DNA of 64,000 nt from Sisyra terminalis (taxonomy: Eukaryota; Arthropoda; Insecta; Neuroptera; Sisyridae). Positions 1-11,703 of this stretch are shown here, in pieces. The position numbers and the translations under genes were made by a program. The stretch spans positions 54,697,080 to 54,761,079 of the forward strand of contig OY292276.1 of the NCBI GenBank assembly GCA_958496175.1, given 5' to 3'. Under the pieces are notes generated by a model. It saw only the letters and a program-made list of their open reading frames with translations. It was not told the DNA's origin and did not search any database. Positions within the stretch are counted from its first letter, which is position 1; each line of letters opens with the position of its first letter.

Positions 1-239
1 CTGGATTGAGAGAAGTGAAATACCAATAGTATTAGTAGCTTTAATTTTCGAACAATAAATATGAACATTTTTGAAGTTTTCCTCATCAATAGATGTTCTT
101 GACTTCTTTCTTCGTCTTCTTAGTCTTTTACCATTTCGTGATTTTTAATTGAATGTTCTTTTATGGTTATTTCTCGTCGCTTTATAACTACTAAGGTCTT
201 AAGTGATTCTTCATTTTAATCAAACATCACTGCCGATAT
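1..239. other. AT-rich sequence, no gene seen
   Basis: I see no reading frame or repeat structure here that I can support. It lies beyond the 3' end of the LINE fragment that follows, so it may hold the untranslated tail of that element. Confidence 0.4.
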
Positions 240-1006
240 ATGGCGATTAAAAAAATGGCTGTCACTTGTGGAGTTCCAGGTTCCTCAGAACCTGCTGGAT
301 GGTCCTTCTCCAGCGATTACACTCCTATGCCTGTCGTGTTGCGGATGCGAAACTTAAATCAACGAGCTTTTTCACCACTTCCGTCCAACGGGTCGATTAC
401 CCTCGTTTTCTTTTCCCTTCAAGTCGTCCTTGTGCCATTAGCTTTTCTATGGTCTCGTAGCGCGCGATATGTCCGAAAAACCTGAGGATTCGTCCATACG
501 TCAGTGAAGAGAGTCTTTGGACTGGCTTAACTTCATTCAAGACAGAGACATTAGTTCTTTTAGCCATCCATGGGATCCGTAGCATTCTCCTCCAAACCCA
601 CATTTCGAAGGCATCAATTCGTCGCCGATCAGCTGCACGGATAGTCCACGTTTTCGAAGCATAGGAGAAGATAGGAAAAATCAGTGTACCAACCAATCTA
701 ATTTTAGTAGCTTTTGATATGTTGCGGTTTTTCCATATTTTGGACAATTGTATTACGGCAGATCTAGACTTCAATGTGTCGTCTAATTTCGCGCTCACAT
801 GATCCGGATTTATGTATCATCGATCCCAGATAAACAAAACTATCCACGACCAAGAAGGGGTCTATTCTTTCCGGCTGATTTTGATGTTCGATAGCACGGT
901 CAACGATCATTATTTTGGTTTTATTGGCGTTAATTTTTAGACCAAAATCTTGGTTCACGACTTTAATCCTTCGAATGAGTTCTAACATCTCCTTCTCATT
1001 GTTCAA
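240..1006 (-). mobile_element. Non-LTR retrotransposon (LINE) reverse transcriptase C-terminal fragment, broken
   Basis: Read on the minus strand, 1006-764 encodes the end of a reverse transcriptase (GLKINANKTKIM, then SFVYLGSMIHKSG). After a frame break near 765-798 the frame continues (IWKNRNISKATKIRLVGTL, ASKTWTIRAADRRRIDAFEMW, RILRFFGHIAR) and ends at a stop near 397. From 396 to about 240 the conserved tail can still be followed (DLSFASATRQA, then LRNLELHK) but with frame breaks and stops. This is the typical thumb and C-terminal tail of insect LINE ORF2 proteins. The endonuclease and catalytic core are missing, so this is a 5'-truncated dead copy. The exact clade cannot be decided by eye. 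Confidence 0.88.
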
Positions 1007-1041
1007 GCGACTCTAGAGTTAATAGAAATCCGTATTCGAGC

Positions 1042-1734
1042 CAGTGGCGTAGCTAGGTAACCAAGGACCCTGGGGCAAATTAAATAATGGGGCCCCACTG
1101 CTATGTAAACTGATTAGGTTTTATCAAATAAAAATATGAAATATACAAATACTTTAAAAATGCTAAGCTACTAAAGCTCTTTTTTGTGCACTGCAGGGCA
1201 GGTAATAAAAATATTAAACAGTAACAACATAAATTACAATTAATAATTGGTGTAGGTTTGGCTAATAAAACGAAATAGAGAAGATTCATGGGCTTATTAT
1301 ATAAAGGCCGGGCCTACCAGCTGACTAAATAACAATTATATTTGCAATTTTTTCCTAGCTTTAGTTTTCGCAAAAGTATCAATGACTTCGTTTAAATCCA
1401 GGATTGTTGCGATTTTGTTTTCAATTGTTATTAGCGATAAATGTCGGAGTCGAGTTTGGCCCATATTATTTCTTAAATAATTTTTTATCATTTTTAATTG
1501 CTAAATGACCTTTCAGCTGCTGCAGAAGTGACAGGAATTGTAAAGAATAATAACATTGCTGTAAATACTTCCGTTAGGTCGTATTCTAGCACTCCATATT
1601 TGCTCATTATTTCCTTAAATAATTAGTGAACTTCCAACTGAATTTCTAAAAGTTTAGTTCGATCAAGATTTCTGGCAAGGATTCGAGGGCCCCGGGGCAC
1701 TGCCCCGCCTAGCCCCTAAGTAGCTATGCCACTA
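1042..1734 (-). mobile_element. hAT-family element, copy 1 (693 bp, non-autonomous)
   Basis: The left terminus is CAGTGGCGTAGCTAGG and the right terminus is its imperfect inverse (TAGCTATGCCACTA). The element is flanked by 8-bp target duplications, ATTCGAGC at 1034-1041 and ATTCAAGC at 1735-1742 (7 of 8 match). An 8-bp duplication with CAGTGGCG ends is diagnostic of the hAT superfamily. The interior is collinear with the copy at 22293-22999, but the C-terminal transposase frame seen there is disrupted here. Confidence 0.9.
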
Positions 1735-1922
1735 ATTCAAGCCTAAAACCTAACAGTTTTGGAGCGGTCATCTAGACCACTTAACCATCAGGAGGCTGAA
1801 TGTTTTATACTCCTGAAAAATCAACATTTTCATCTAATTAAGTCTTCTTGTTTATAATGAAGAAGCCAAGAAGCATAATGACTTACTAAAGTTTTGACAA
1901 GTTCTTTTTAATTTGCTTGCAG

Positions 1923-2402
1923 AGTAGCGGATTGGCGGTAATTCCATCAAGTCGAGGACATCATCGTCGACGTAGTTCCAACGCTTCAGATCACGTGCAT
2001 CATACCCACCGACGACGTCGGGAAGCGTCTGGACGCCCGTTTTTGGAGCGGGCCGCGAGCACCGACGCGCGGATGATGTCCCATCATCCCGATTTCGTGT
2101 GTCATTCGGTCAATTTTGATCGCCACGTGGCCACATCTCAAGAAACTGTTCTCCACAAACACCATCCCCATCACCCACATCAACTCCACCACCAACATTG
2201 CCAGCCGTACGGCATCGGGGTGGCGTCGACGTCGCAAGCCCCCGCACCGATTTGTGTGCACTCCCAACGACGCCACAGTCGAGGTCACAGGAACAGTATC
2301 GAGTTGCGAAAGCAACGCAGCTACAGCCCCAAAGGGAGTCGAGAGGGCACCCTAATTGAGTCCGTCACCGGAGAGATGTCAAGTGGTAACAGAAGTAATT
2401 AA
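1923..2402 (+). CDS. Terminal coding exon of an unrecognised gene; His/Arg-rich C-terminal tail
   Basis: A clear splice acceptor (pyrimidine-rich, ending TTTGCTTGCAG at 1922) opens a 159-codon frame that starts AGT AGC GGA and stops with TAA at 2400-2402. GC content and codon use stand out from the AT-rich surroundings. The peptide is strongly basic: it contains RRRSS, HRRRREAS, a His-rich run (HKHHPHHPHQLHHQH), several RxxS sites suited to basophilic kinases (for example RRHS and RKQRS), and ends SSGNRSN. No catalytic domain or membrane helix is present. This looks like the disordered cytoplasmic or nuclear tail of a larger protein encoded to the left. A frame overlapping on the minus strand is a shadow. 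I do not recognise the family. The exon call is firm and the product is unknown. Confidence 0.72.
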   Translation, partial: SSGLAVIPSSRGHHRRRSSNASDHVHHTHRRRREASGRPFLERAASTDARMMSHHPDFVCHSVNFDRHVATSQETVLHKHHPHHPHQLHHQHCQPYGIGVASTSQAPAPICVHSQRRHSRGHRNSIELRKQRSYSPKGSREGTLIESVTGEMSSGNRSN

Positions 2403-2610
2403 GAAGAATGCAAAAAAAACGCTCGACTTTTCCACGACAAAGGCAATTTTTTCTTTTTTCTCCATCTGTTAATTTGATAAAACACGTCGAATTTAAACTT
2501 TTCCAACTAGCTGTTTCCAAGCCCGTCCATATGCCAATAATAAAGAACTAGCGAACTCAAAGTTTTCAAGTCTTTCGAGAGTTTCCTGAAACAAATAAAG
2601 TTATAATTAA
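2403..2610 (+). other. Putative 3' UTR with two AATAAA signals
   Basis: The sequence directly after the stop codon of the preceding exon carries AATAAA at 2539-2544 and again at 2594-2599. That is about 140 and 190 bases downstream, a plausible distance for polyadenylation. The true cleavage site is unknown. Confidence 0.45.
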
Positions 2611-3307
2611 AACCGTGTTTGATTTGATTAAACGATTTAACTCTTAATACTTAATGGAAAACTTGCAAGTTTTCCATATCGTGAACTCTGCATTTTTAAA
2701 ACTTCGCTAACCGGGATTAGAGGACGAGAGATCTAATGAGGTTTGTTTTAATCTTTCCAATTATTTTAATGTGAATTTAATATATGTAAAAACAGAAATA
2801 TTGAATAAGAATTAGGTGTGTGTCACGCAATTATTCGATTTTTGTCGAGTACGATAGATTTTTTTTCCGGATAATTAGAGGGTAAATATTTGTTTCGAAT
2901 GGTTGTGCTAATGAAGGAAATTTCATTTCCGAATAAAGTCAATGACTCTAATTGAATGTGCTACCTCTGTAGCGAACATTTATCATAACTGTCCTTCATT
3001 AAACAGTGGAGGGATTTGCTTGATAAAAATTCAATCATTTCAATTCAATAATAACTTCTAGTTTAAATTAAACCGAAAACATAGTTAATGATAGATTCTA
3101 ACGATATTCAAAACAATGCTAGGAAATTATATCATTTCATTTTTAAATATTGATTTTTAGAAAATAATTTCATTGAATTTCGTTCATTTTGATAGGAATT
3201 TTTCGTTAATTTTTCAAATAAATGTAAACAAAAATACTTATATTTACTATTTGGAAGTTTCGGCGTTTCTTGGATTTGAATTTAGGCATGCGAAGAAATT
3301 TTATGTA
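2611..3307. other. AT-rich intergenic sequence
   Basis: No open frame, RNA gene or repeat structure that I can support. Confidence 0.4.
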
Positions 3308-3936
3308 CAGAGGTGTAAAAATTATTAGACTCAAGACAACTCAAGAGAAAAAAAACATATTTTGGTTTTTATATGTTATAAATTTAAAAATTACAGTAAT
3401 TTACCTTATCTAATATTTTGTGTGGTACCCTTTATTGTTTATAATTTATTTTTCTTATCCATGGCATGCTCTATACTATTTTTTTCATCCCTATTTTATT
3501 ATGATACTGAAGTTCGGTTAGCAGATCCACCCGTGTTGTAATAGTTTATTTTTTTTAGTTTTTTCTTAACAATGGCCCAAAAATTTTCTTTGGAATTAGC
3601 ATTAGGACTATTTCCTGGCCAAGAAGGCACATTAATGTTAGAATTTTTAAGGAAATCCATAACTGTTTTGGCTTTATGGCAAAGAGCTCCATCCTGCTAA
3701 AAGATAAAATTTTCTTCCGGAAACCACTCATTAGTTTGAGGAAGTAACCTCGTTTCCAAGACTTGTATATATTGGTCTTGGCTCATAGTACCTTCCACAG
3801 TATATATCCTTCCGGTATCCTTTGCTGACATGCAGCTCCAAATAATAACTGATGTTGGATGTTTAACAGTCTGGGCCATACATTGCTGGAAGAAACTAAA
3901 AATCTTCTTTTGAGTCTAATAATTTTCACACCTCTG
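3308..3936 (-). mobile_element. Tc1-like DNA transposon, internally deleted (629 bp)
   Basis: The ends are inverted repeats of about 27 bp (CAGAGGTGTAAAAATTATTA and its near-perfect inverse), flanked by TA dinucleotides at 3306-3307 and 3937-3938 as expected for Tc1/mariner insertion. On the minus strand the middle encodes the second half of a Tc1 transposase: KHPTSVIIWSCMSA, then GTMSQDQY, then after an in-frame stop QDGALCHKA and WPGNSPNANSKENFW. The last motif corresponds to the NSPDLNPIENLW block that carries the final acidic residue of the DDE triad. The N-terminal DNA-binding half is absent and stops interrupt the frame, so the copy is inactive. Confidence 0.93.
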
Positions 3937-4192
3937 TAAGTATTAGTTTCTTGATACTTTATATGACATATCTTTAATGAACATTAATAGAAGAAGCAAA
4001 ATATGAATTCCAATTTTATCATTTTGAAATATAAAACACCACGATACGCAAGTCTTTAATGTTAATATAAACTTTATAAATTTCCAACATGTATCATTAC
4101 ATATAAACAGTACCTTACATATATTCTAGTACCTAGTAAATTCCCTAATTTTTACATGGAATACACAGGATTATAATTGTACAGGATTATAA

Positions 4193-4426
4193 TTAGATAT
4201 GTAATTCGAGATCGTTGATATGACCACCAAGTGCACGATGGTATCGATCGATTTTTTGGGTAAAATTTTCAATCACCCTTTCACATATATCAGTCGGAGT
4301 ATTGGCAACTTTGCGTTCGATAATATTTCTCAGCTCCTTTATCGTTTTTTGATTGTTGGCATAAACTTTCGACTTAAGATAACCTCTTAAGAAAAAATCC
4401 AATGACCGCAAAATAGCATGATCCAT
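4193..4426 (-). pseudogene. Mariner-like transposase C-terminal fragment
   Basis: The minus strand encodes 77 residues starting near SLDFFLRGYLKSKVYANN and continuing with KTIKELRNIIERKVANTP. This is the region right after the last catalytic motif (usually written as CDFFLWGYLKSKVY) of a mariner-related transposase widespread in insects. Only the C-terminus is present and no terminal repeats were found, so it is a relic. Confidence 0.8.
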
Positions 4427-4514
4427 GTAGCCATTCGACTAGACCGTTTTTCGAGATCGAACAATAATTAAATTTTCCTTTCAATACTTGTTCATACTTA
4501 CCTAGGTTGTGGCA

Positions 4515-4672
4515 TCCAAGGTTTATAAATTACACAGGTTGCCCCATTAGAAAAAAAAAATGACGTCATACGAAGAATTTTGAAATTTGAATCAGTCTGA
4601 AGATATGTACGAATTTCTTCTGGATACGTCACGTACCGCATGAGGCCACCTGTGTATTTTATAAACCTTGGA
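4515..4672. mobile_element. Short inverted-repeat element (MITE), copy 1
   Basis: The two ends are inverted copies of CCAAGGTTTATAAAWTACAC and the element is about 158 bp. A second, reverse-oriented copy lies at 17604-17768 and shares the interior (a TGACGTCAT block and GAAGAAATTCGTACATATCT). A 70-residue frame across it is a chance frame. The target duplication is unclear. Confidence 0.75.
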
Positions 4673-5068
4673 GTACACCAATACTTTTCATTTAGTATAA
4701 AGTTTTGCATTTATAACAAATTTTTCTTAAGAAAACTTCATAAATTGATGTGAAAATCGTTTAGATTTTCAAGTTGCAAACAATGCTTGATTTTAATCTT
4801 AAATTAGTTAATCAACATTCCTGAATTTGACCTAAATTTGATCCGATAGGCCAATAATATCAAAGCTTTTGATATATTGAAAAATCTTGCATAGATTAAG
4901 AAAAATTAACAAAAAATTCCAATCAAACATATTCCTTTTTGTAGTACCTTCCTAAAGATACTTTACTGTGATAAAAACAATCAAAGCTCATTATTTTTTT
5001 GTTGAGGCAATGCGTGAATAGTATATTTTTGAATCTAAAATGAGAAAAATAATTATGTAGGTATGTAG

Positions 5069-5308
5069 GTGTATGAAAAGCTCACAAATACCGAATATAT
5101 CGTATGTTATATAGATAAGGATAAAGGTTTTCCATCCTTGACCTTCTGGACGCTGTTAACAGAAAATGCAATTGCATGCGTTTCCTATGAAACTAATGTC
5201 TATGTTGAAGATGACCTTTCTCTTAAACGTAATTTATTAATAAAGCAAAAATTACGTGAAATCAGGGCCGGATTGGACTCATTAAAATTTCAAGATCAAC
5301 AAAAATGA
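5069..5308 (+). CDS. Candidate small ORF or terminal exon, unrecognised
   Basis: A 79-residue frame begins after a possible acceptor (TAGGTATGTAG, ending at 5068) and stops at 5308. Its composition is more protein-like than the surrounding shadows: it has balanced charge, an aromatic segment (FPSLTFWTLL) and a C-terminal helix with heptad character (KQKLREIRAGLDSLKF). I do not recognise it. It could be a last exon, a relic of a captured gene, or chance. No promoter or matching upstream exon is visible. Confidence 0.25.
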   Translation: MYEKLTNTEYIVCYIDKDKGFPSLTFWTLLTENAIACVSYETNVYVEDDLSLKRNLLIKQKLREIRAGLDSLKFQDQQK

Positions 5309-5759
5309 AGGATATTGTATCAAACCCGAAGTGGAATATATATTTTGGAATTTATTCCTCTATGCGTTTTCTGTATTAGTCGAACATGTAAAAGTATAAG
5401 AATTTATTTTTAATAATTAAAAATTGTAGGAATCTTAAATATTTCCGAATTAAATACTCTGATTACAAAGTGAAAGGTAAACTATCGATTCTAAGAATTT
5501 TCTTTTGTGATGATTTTATAAAAAAATTGAATTTTTTTGAACTAATTTTTCAAAATGAATTCTTTGTTAGTTTTACGCCACAAATTATAATAGATGATAA
5601 AATTCAGATCTCAGTTTTTATTAAATAAGAAGACAATTCAGGTTGTTTAAGATCGTTTTTTTTAATTTTTTTTTATTATTTATTTTACTTCCAGTAGACA
5701 ATCTACAGAGATGCAAAGCATCTGTACATAGAACTTTTTTTTAAATATTTTTTAATATT

Positions 5760-5807
5760 CAAATTAGCTACGTTTCGTTACGTATCGTAACTTTATCAGG
5801 TTTCTTG
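5760..5807 (-). ncRNA. Hammerhead-like motif, F1 left arm (degenerate)
   Basis: On the minus strand the order is stem I strand, CTGATAA (core G8 changed to A), an extra A, GTTACG-ATA-CGTAAC (perfect 6-bp stem II), GAAA, CGTA, then GCTAATTTG, which pairs back with the 5' side. The core substitution should abolish activity in this copy. Confidence 0.5.
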
Positions 5808-5915
5808 AATCACAAAAAATATAATATTTTCAATTTAAATTCAATCAATAACATCTTATTCATAAATAATTTTATTTATTAAATTTAAATTGAAAATATT
5901 ATATTTTTTGTGACT

Positions 5916-5963
5916 CAAGTAGCTTGATGAAGTTACGATACGTAATGAAACGTAGCTAATTTG
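5916..5963 (+). ncRNA. Hammerhead-like motif, F1 right arm (degenerate)
   Basis: The layout matches the left arm, but the core reads TTGATGA (C3 changed to T) and stem II has a terminal mismatch (GTTACG with CGTAAT). It is best read as a decayed copy of the motif seen intact at 24706-24753. Confidence 0.5.
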
Positions 5964-6020
5964 AATATTAAAAAATATTAAATAAAAAAAACGATTTTAA
6001 ACAACCTGAGTGGCTTTTTA

Positions 6021-7321
6021 TTTAACAAATTATAATTATTTAAAAATTATATTTCGATTATCTACATTATTTATGTACTATGATTATGGCTCAGTAGTTC
6101 TAAAACGTAATGCAAAGAAATATGCAACTAACTTAAATATTATTCTTTATCTCTTTGACCGAAATTTTGACTATATCCAGAATATAATGATCATTAAACT
6201 TTGGTAAAGTAATTTCAAAAACTATTTTACTCTTTAAGAAATAAACTATTTTTATTACTAGTTTCGATTGTTTACTATTGCAACTCTTCTTACATTGAAT
6301 GTATGATTTCCTATTTATTCTCTTGTTTTTCCATCCATTTTCTTGAGACAATATTTCAAAAAGCTGGAAAATTAATTTATATTAACATTGAATAGTTGAG
6401 GCAAAGGATAATCTTCATATTTTCCATCAATGGTTGGAAAAATTCTTAAAAATACGCGGAGAATATCAAAATTATTTTCAATATTAGTTATTTATATTAA
6501 ATATCATTTTTTTTACCTAGTTTAAGTCGAAATTTGTTTGAAAATTTATTGAAAGGGGTGAGCATTATGTTGATTATAATTTACAAACAAGGAACTTCAT
6601 AATATCTGCTCGAAAAGCTTCCCCAATTGCTCTTCTCCAAAGCTCAATTCAATCCAAAATTATTCACAAATCTGCAAGAAAAACTTAAAATATCAAACCA
6701 TACAAAAATTATTTAATTCAATTAATTGATTAACTATTATTTTTTAATGACAATCAAATTGTGCAGCGTTTACTAATTTAATTAGTGTAAAATAAAATTT
6801 TAAACACTAACAGGGTTTTAAAAAAATATATTGAAAAATCTTGATCAAAATTAAATTTTGAAAAAAAAAATGTTAAATTTGTTAAATCTATTTGTTATAA
6901 ATAAGGCAAAAATGATATATTTTATAAACTATGTTGTGTAAAAAGATTTTTTTTCGAAACTTACGTATAATTTCTATGGACAAACTTCGGGATAAAATTT
7001 AATTCCACCGACATACCGGAAAAACTTCTGGTTCAGTATTAAAAACGGCATCCCTCTCGCCAATGTAAAGTCCAAGATTTTAAAATTCCATCGAAGTGGG
7101 GATGGAATTGTGATCCAAAGTATGGATAAAATCATCATTCTACATCTTATATGAGAATTTCTGGCAACATTGGCTCATTTGGTTTTTTACCTATAAAGGA
7201 AAGATCTATTGTGAAAATTTAAACAATCACTTTAGATGAAAGGAGGCCCATTACCGATAACGTTTTGTAAGATTATTAATACATCAAAAATTATTATTGT
7301 AGAGTTTCAGATCCTCAATGA
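6021..7321. other. AT-rich sequence without recognised features
   Basis: There are only short frames with no family resemblance. No repeat structure was seen apart from simple A/T runs. Confidence 0.4.
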
Positions 7322-7503
7322 TGATAAATTGGTAAAAATATTCAGAGGACTAGGATCAAATAATAATCAGTCAAAATTATTTATTACGCCTTCCTCAGGC
7401 GTTTGGGGAAGGCTCAATAACCGGGCCGAAAAGTCGCATATGTAATAGTTTTGACTGATTATTATTTGATCCTAGTCCTCTGAATATTTTTACCAATTTA
7501 TCA
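7322..7503. repeat. Perfect 55-bp inverted repeat with a 72-bp spacer
   Basis: Bases 7322-7376 and 7449-7503 are exact reverse complements over all 55 positions. The 72-bp spacer is GC-richer than either flank (it contains CCTTCCTCAGGCG and CCGGGCCGAAAAG). A transcript of either strand would form a long perfect hairpin. It may be a recent foldback insertion or a hairpin RNA source. No target duplication was recognised. Confidence 0.9.
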
Positions 7504-10199
7504 AAATTTATTATTACCTTTTGCTGTTTTCAATAAATATTGCGTTAATTTTATCCTGAAGTTTGAAAATTTGAAAAGCTTAACAAACAACTAATCTTAC
7601 TTCAAACGGAAATTCCATCACTTTTAACTTTAAATTCGAAAACTATTTAAAATATTTAAAGAATAATCAACCAACGTTTTTAAACAATCGAAGGTTTGAT
7701 TATTGTCACTAGAGGGAAATTCAAATTTATTTGTTTAAAATCAATTAGATAAAATAAATAACTATTAATCAATGTATTAGAATGAGGATAATTAATTAAA
7801 CAACAATTGTTATTTGATAAAAAAGAAATAAATGATAGATTTTTCACATACAATCAGCAAATATAATATTTAAATAAATGCAATACTGACGCACGAATAT
7901 AAGAGATATTATAATCGTAATAAAATAAAAATCCGTAATATTTATATATATTGTATCGTTTAAGGATTGTATTGTAATATAATAATATGTCAAGATAAAT
8001 CTATCTGTAATGTAGAACTGTAATTATTTAGATTAGATCTCACATTTAGCAGTGTTTTCCATAAGTTTCGATCACGTTAATTGAGGTCGCTTTTTTCAAA
8101 TGAGGTCATTTTGAAAATCAATTGATTTAATGTGAAATTTGTGCCAAATTAGAAAAGAAATGAAAATTGATTTACGTATGGCTTTTAATTTCTGGTGATG
8201 GTGGTTTAACAACACTTGGATTTTGGTAAATTTCTCGAGGGTAATTTTTCGAATTTCAATTGTTTGAAAGACTCAAATTAGTTTAACATAATTTTTTTGT
8301 GATTTTCTATTGTTTAAACTTTCTTTTTCTACCAACAGTGCAATATTTTCACCAGAGTACAATTTCAAAAAGAATTGATAAAAAAATTTCTCATATGAAA
8401 CTTAAGCACCGGATAACATCAAACATTGGTGACTATTACAATGATTCATGAAATATTCGTCATGAAAATTTGACTTCTACGAAATCTGATTCGATTTTCG
8501 AAGTATTTCCAATAGAAAATTATATTTTATGTCAAATTTAGAGTAAAATTTTTTTCGTTGCAGGAAATCTCAAAAAGTGAATTTCTTTTAGCAAATCTAC
8601 ATTGGATCTTATTGTCTTTCGAACAATTGTTTTTGATTATTTTATTTCGAATAATTTACCTCCAATAATCGTGACATCACTATCTAAAAACAATTTTTTT
8701 TAGACTTAATAGAAGTGAAAATTTATCTTGCATAGAAGTTAAATTGAAAAAGTAAGAACCTTAGAAGCGAACCAATGAAAAGCACAATCATGGAAAGAAA
8801 ATTAGCTTTTTTGGAAAACACTGTCTTATTTATTAGTAAAGACAATCTCGCCTAAAAAATCGTGAGAAAAATCAAAGAAATTTCCAAAATATAATCGAAC
8901 TTCTTTATAACAAATATTCATTTTCAAGAAAATACCGGAAGAATGTTTACAGGAAAGTTATTAACGTTAATGTTTAGAATATATTTTGGTAATCATTATC
9001 ATGAGCTTTCAGGCATCGACCAAGCTAAATTTCTGAATCAAGATTTATCGTGTTTTAAGATAGTAACGGGAATAACGGGAGTAACGGGAGATGGAACAGC
9101 AAAAATCACAAATAAAAGAAGAAAACGTATTATTAGTCGTAGGACTTTACTTTGAGGAGGATTTTTTTCGACAAAACGATGTCTTATTTATTAATTATTA
9201 CTGTTATTTTACAGCATACATCTGTTCTAATAGGCGTAAAATTTAAAATTTTAATATAGAAAAAATATTTTTTTGCTTTACTGAAAATTTAAGGATGAAA
9301 ATGGTTTTGGTTTTGGTCTTCCCCTTCGTAATACAAAATTTTGCATTAAGTTGCCACTAAAATTATGTATTTTAAGTTTCAAATAATATCGATAATGTAT
9401 TCTACCACAAAGAATTAATGAAAAGTTTGTTATTAAGAAGTTCGATTGTATTTTCTTTAAACTTTAGAAAACTGCAATCATTTACTTAGATTTTGCAATT
9501 TGAAAAAAGGATCCAATAATTTTTCTTGAATTATTTGATTTTATTAATTTTAAATTTTCAATTCTCTTCAAAAATAAATCAATAAGAAAATTCTTTTTAA
9601 ATCTTATTGTTTAGTATAGTTTAGTCCTTTTTGGGTTAATTAAGCCCAAGAAAAATTTTCAATAACTTTCTATGAGAAAAACAATTGGAATTGATATATT
9701 ATTAATTATCTTTCAATTAACTTCCTATACCGATATACAATCAATCAAAATGCCAAATATTAATGGTAAAGTAATAACCTAATTAATATATAATTGTAAG
9801 TAATGAAAATTTGATATATAAATGTAGTAAATTGATTCATAACATGTTTATCTATTGCAAAGAAAAACGATGTAGAAATTTGTATTTTTAACAACTAAGT
9901 GGAAAAAAAATTTATTAATAATTAAGAGAAAAAAAAAAGTATTTACGTCATGTACAAGATAGATAAAGACTGGATGTTTATAAAACTTATTGTTGTCTGT
10001 TGAAAATTAAAAAATTGATGTATTATATAATAAAAACATATATAATAAAAAAATGATGTTTTTTTCTCAACTTTTTTTTAAATATTTTCTGGTAAAAGGA
10101 TTTGAATCAAAATCTAGTGTGTTTGAAAAGTAAGAAAGTTTATTTTAGCTAGTAATTAATTTTTGATAGTAAGTTAACATTTGACGAAGCTTTTGATTC
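7504..10199. other. AT-rich sequence without recognised features
   Basis: About 2.7 kb of AT-rich DNA. The longest frame (8943-9155, +) has no family resemblance and no splice context. Nothing else can be supported. Confidence 0.4.
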
Positions 10200-10690
10200 C
10201 TTCATAAATAAGAGTTCTTCTTTTGGGGTTCCTTCAACGTTGAAAATTGTCAATCATCATGGTAACTTTTCTTTTTGATACAGCAGCACGAAATTAGGAC
10301 TTAGTGCTTTTTCCGGACCACCATGTTATTCTACTTTCTAAAGCTTTTTTAGTAGTTTTTTAGTATAGTAATTATCTCTTCTATATATATATCATTAGAG
10401 TTCTTGTGATTTTAAGATTTGTTAGTACTTCTTCATTTCGTACATGATTCCTTCTAGCTATCTTCAGGATTCGGCGATATATTACATTTCAAATGCGGTA
10501 ATTTTATCTTCTAGTTTCTGGGGAAGAGTTCATTTTTCCATTCCGTATATGGGGACCGACAATAGGGAATACATAGCACTTGACCATTTTTAGCCGCAGT
10601 TCCAGAGATAAAGTTCGATCCATAAAGATTTTTCTCATCTTTCTGAAGATTCCTCTGGCTTGCTCCATGCGGTTGTATATTTTCTGATCT
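10200..10690 (-). pseudogene. LINE reverse transcriptase C-terminal fragment
   Basis: On the minus strand, with frame breaks, the conserved LINE tail can be followed: IYNRMEQARGIFRKMRKIF, LSLELRLKMVKCYVFPIVG, then YRRILKIARRNHVRNEEVL. These match the usual order of non-LTR ORF2 C-termini (IEQARxxFxKM, LRxRxxKCYVFPVLLYG, YRRILKISWxDxVRNEEVL). Several frameshifts and stops are present. The frame at 10511-10738 is a shadow in another phase. Confidence 0.75.
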
Positions 10691-10739
10691 ACAAATAAGA
10701 ATCAAGCTTCTCAATACTTCAAACGAAAAATTACTCAAA

Positions 10740-11507
10740 ATCTTGTTACTTTTGCCACTTTTCCCGATAAGAAAATATAGCTTTCAAATAAACAAATCAT
10801 TTAGTTCCCCAATTTTCCTGGAATGCCCATAATTTTTGAAAATATCAACAATAATGTAACACGATTTTTGAAAATTATAATTTTCGTATATTTTCAACCG
10901 TAATTTTCTCATTGCCTATGGCACCTACAAAAAATTATTAAAGATCCTTTTTTGTAGGAAATTTCCTCAGCTTCCATTTCGCTAATTACTATTTTCTTGA
11001 TTTCTAACACGATTCAAAAGTTATAAAGAAAAAAGGATTTTTTTTTCCGATAAGTCAAGTAAGAAGGCAGATGCAGCCCGCCAGGAAGGCGGATTTTTTT
11101 ATTGAATCCAAAATTGAAACCTAATCTTTCAATATTTAGGATAAACTATCGTTTTTAGAAGTGAGTTCATTTTAATTTAACTTCGACGATTGTACTTGAG
11201 GTAAATACCTTAATTTGTAAGCCAAAGATGGATTAAATCATTTGGATTTCCAATTGGTATTGGAATTGGGGTCCAATCGGCCAAAAGTTAGAGTCAAGAA
11301 AAAAATAGTTTAAATTATTGAAATACTACAAAAGTTCCATACTTAGTAAAGGCTTATAAATTTATTAAAATATACATTTAAAAGAACTTTCAAAGCTTTT
11401 ATAGAAAATCGTGCATGTTCATCGAATTTTTAGATCTTCTGCCGAGATTTTCAACCATCATGTAAGAAAAAAGCCTTTTTCATCAGTAAAGGTGGTTTTG
11501 ACCTAGG
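10740..11507. other. AT-rich sequence without recognised features
   Basis: No gene or repeat boundary that I can support. Confidence 0.35.
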
Positions 11508-11703
11508 GAGGAACTAAATGGTGGTCAATCAGCCAAATAAGATGAGCAGTTGAAGACGCAAATCGAATTTTTATTAATTTTTGCGAAAATATTAAAAATG
11601 TGTTCAGAAACACTAATTTAAATCGATAAATTGGTTGTGTCCATAATTTTATTTATTTTTAGTAGGATAGTGGACATGAAAAGATGTAGATCCATATACT
11701 AAT

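Larger units (their letters stand above)
5591..6020. repeat. Foldback repeat, family F1, with a hammerhead-like motif in each arm
   Basis: The left arm starts CAGGTTGTTTAAGATCG at about 5639 and the right arm ends with its inverse at 6008. The two arms agree for about 130 bp and meet at a short AT-rich centre near 5865. The left arm carries an extra piece of about 70 bp (5670-5735) that includes a small perfect hairpin, AGATGC-AAA-GCATCT. The family extends to about 5591 on the left, because the single-arm copy at 24686-24843 shares that flank. See the ribozyme entries for the internal motif. Confidence 0.82.
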
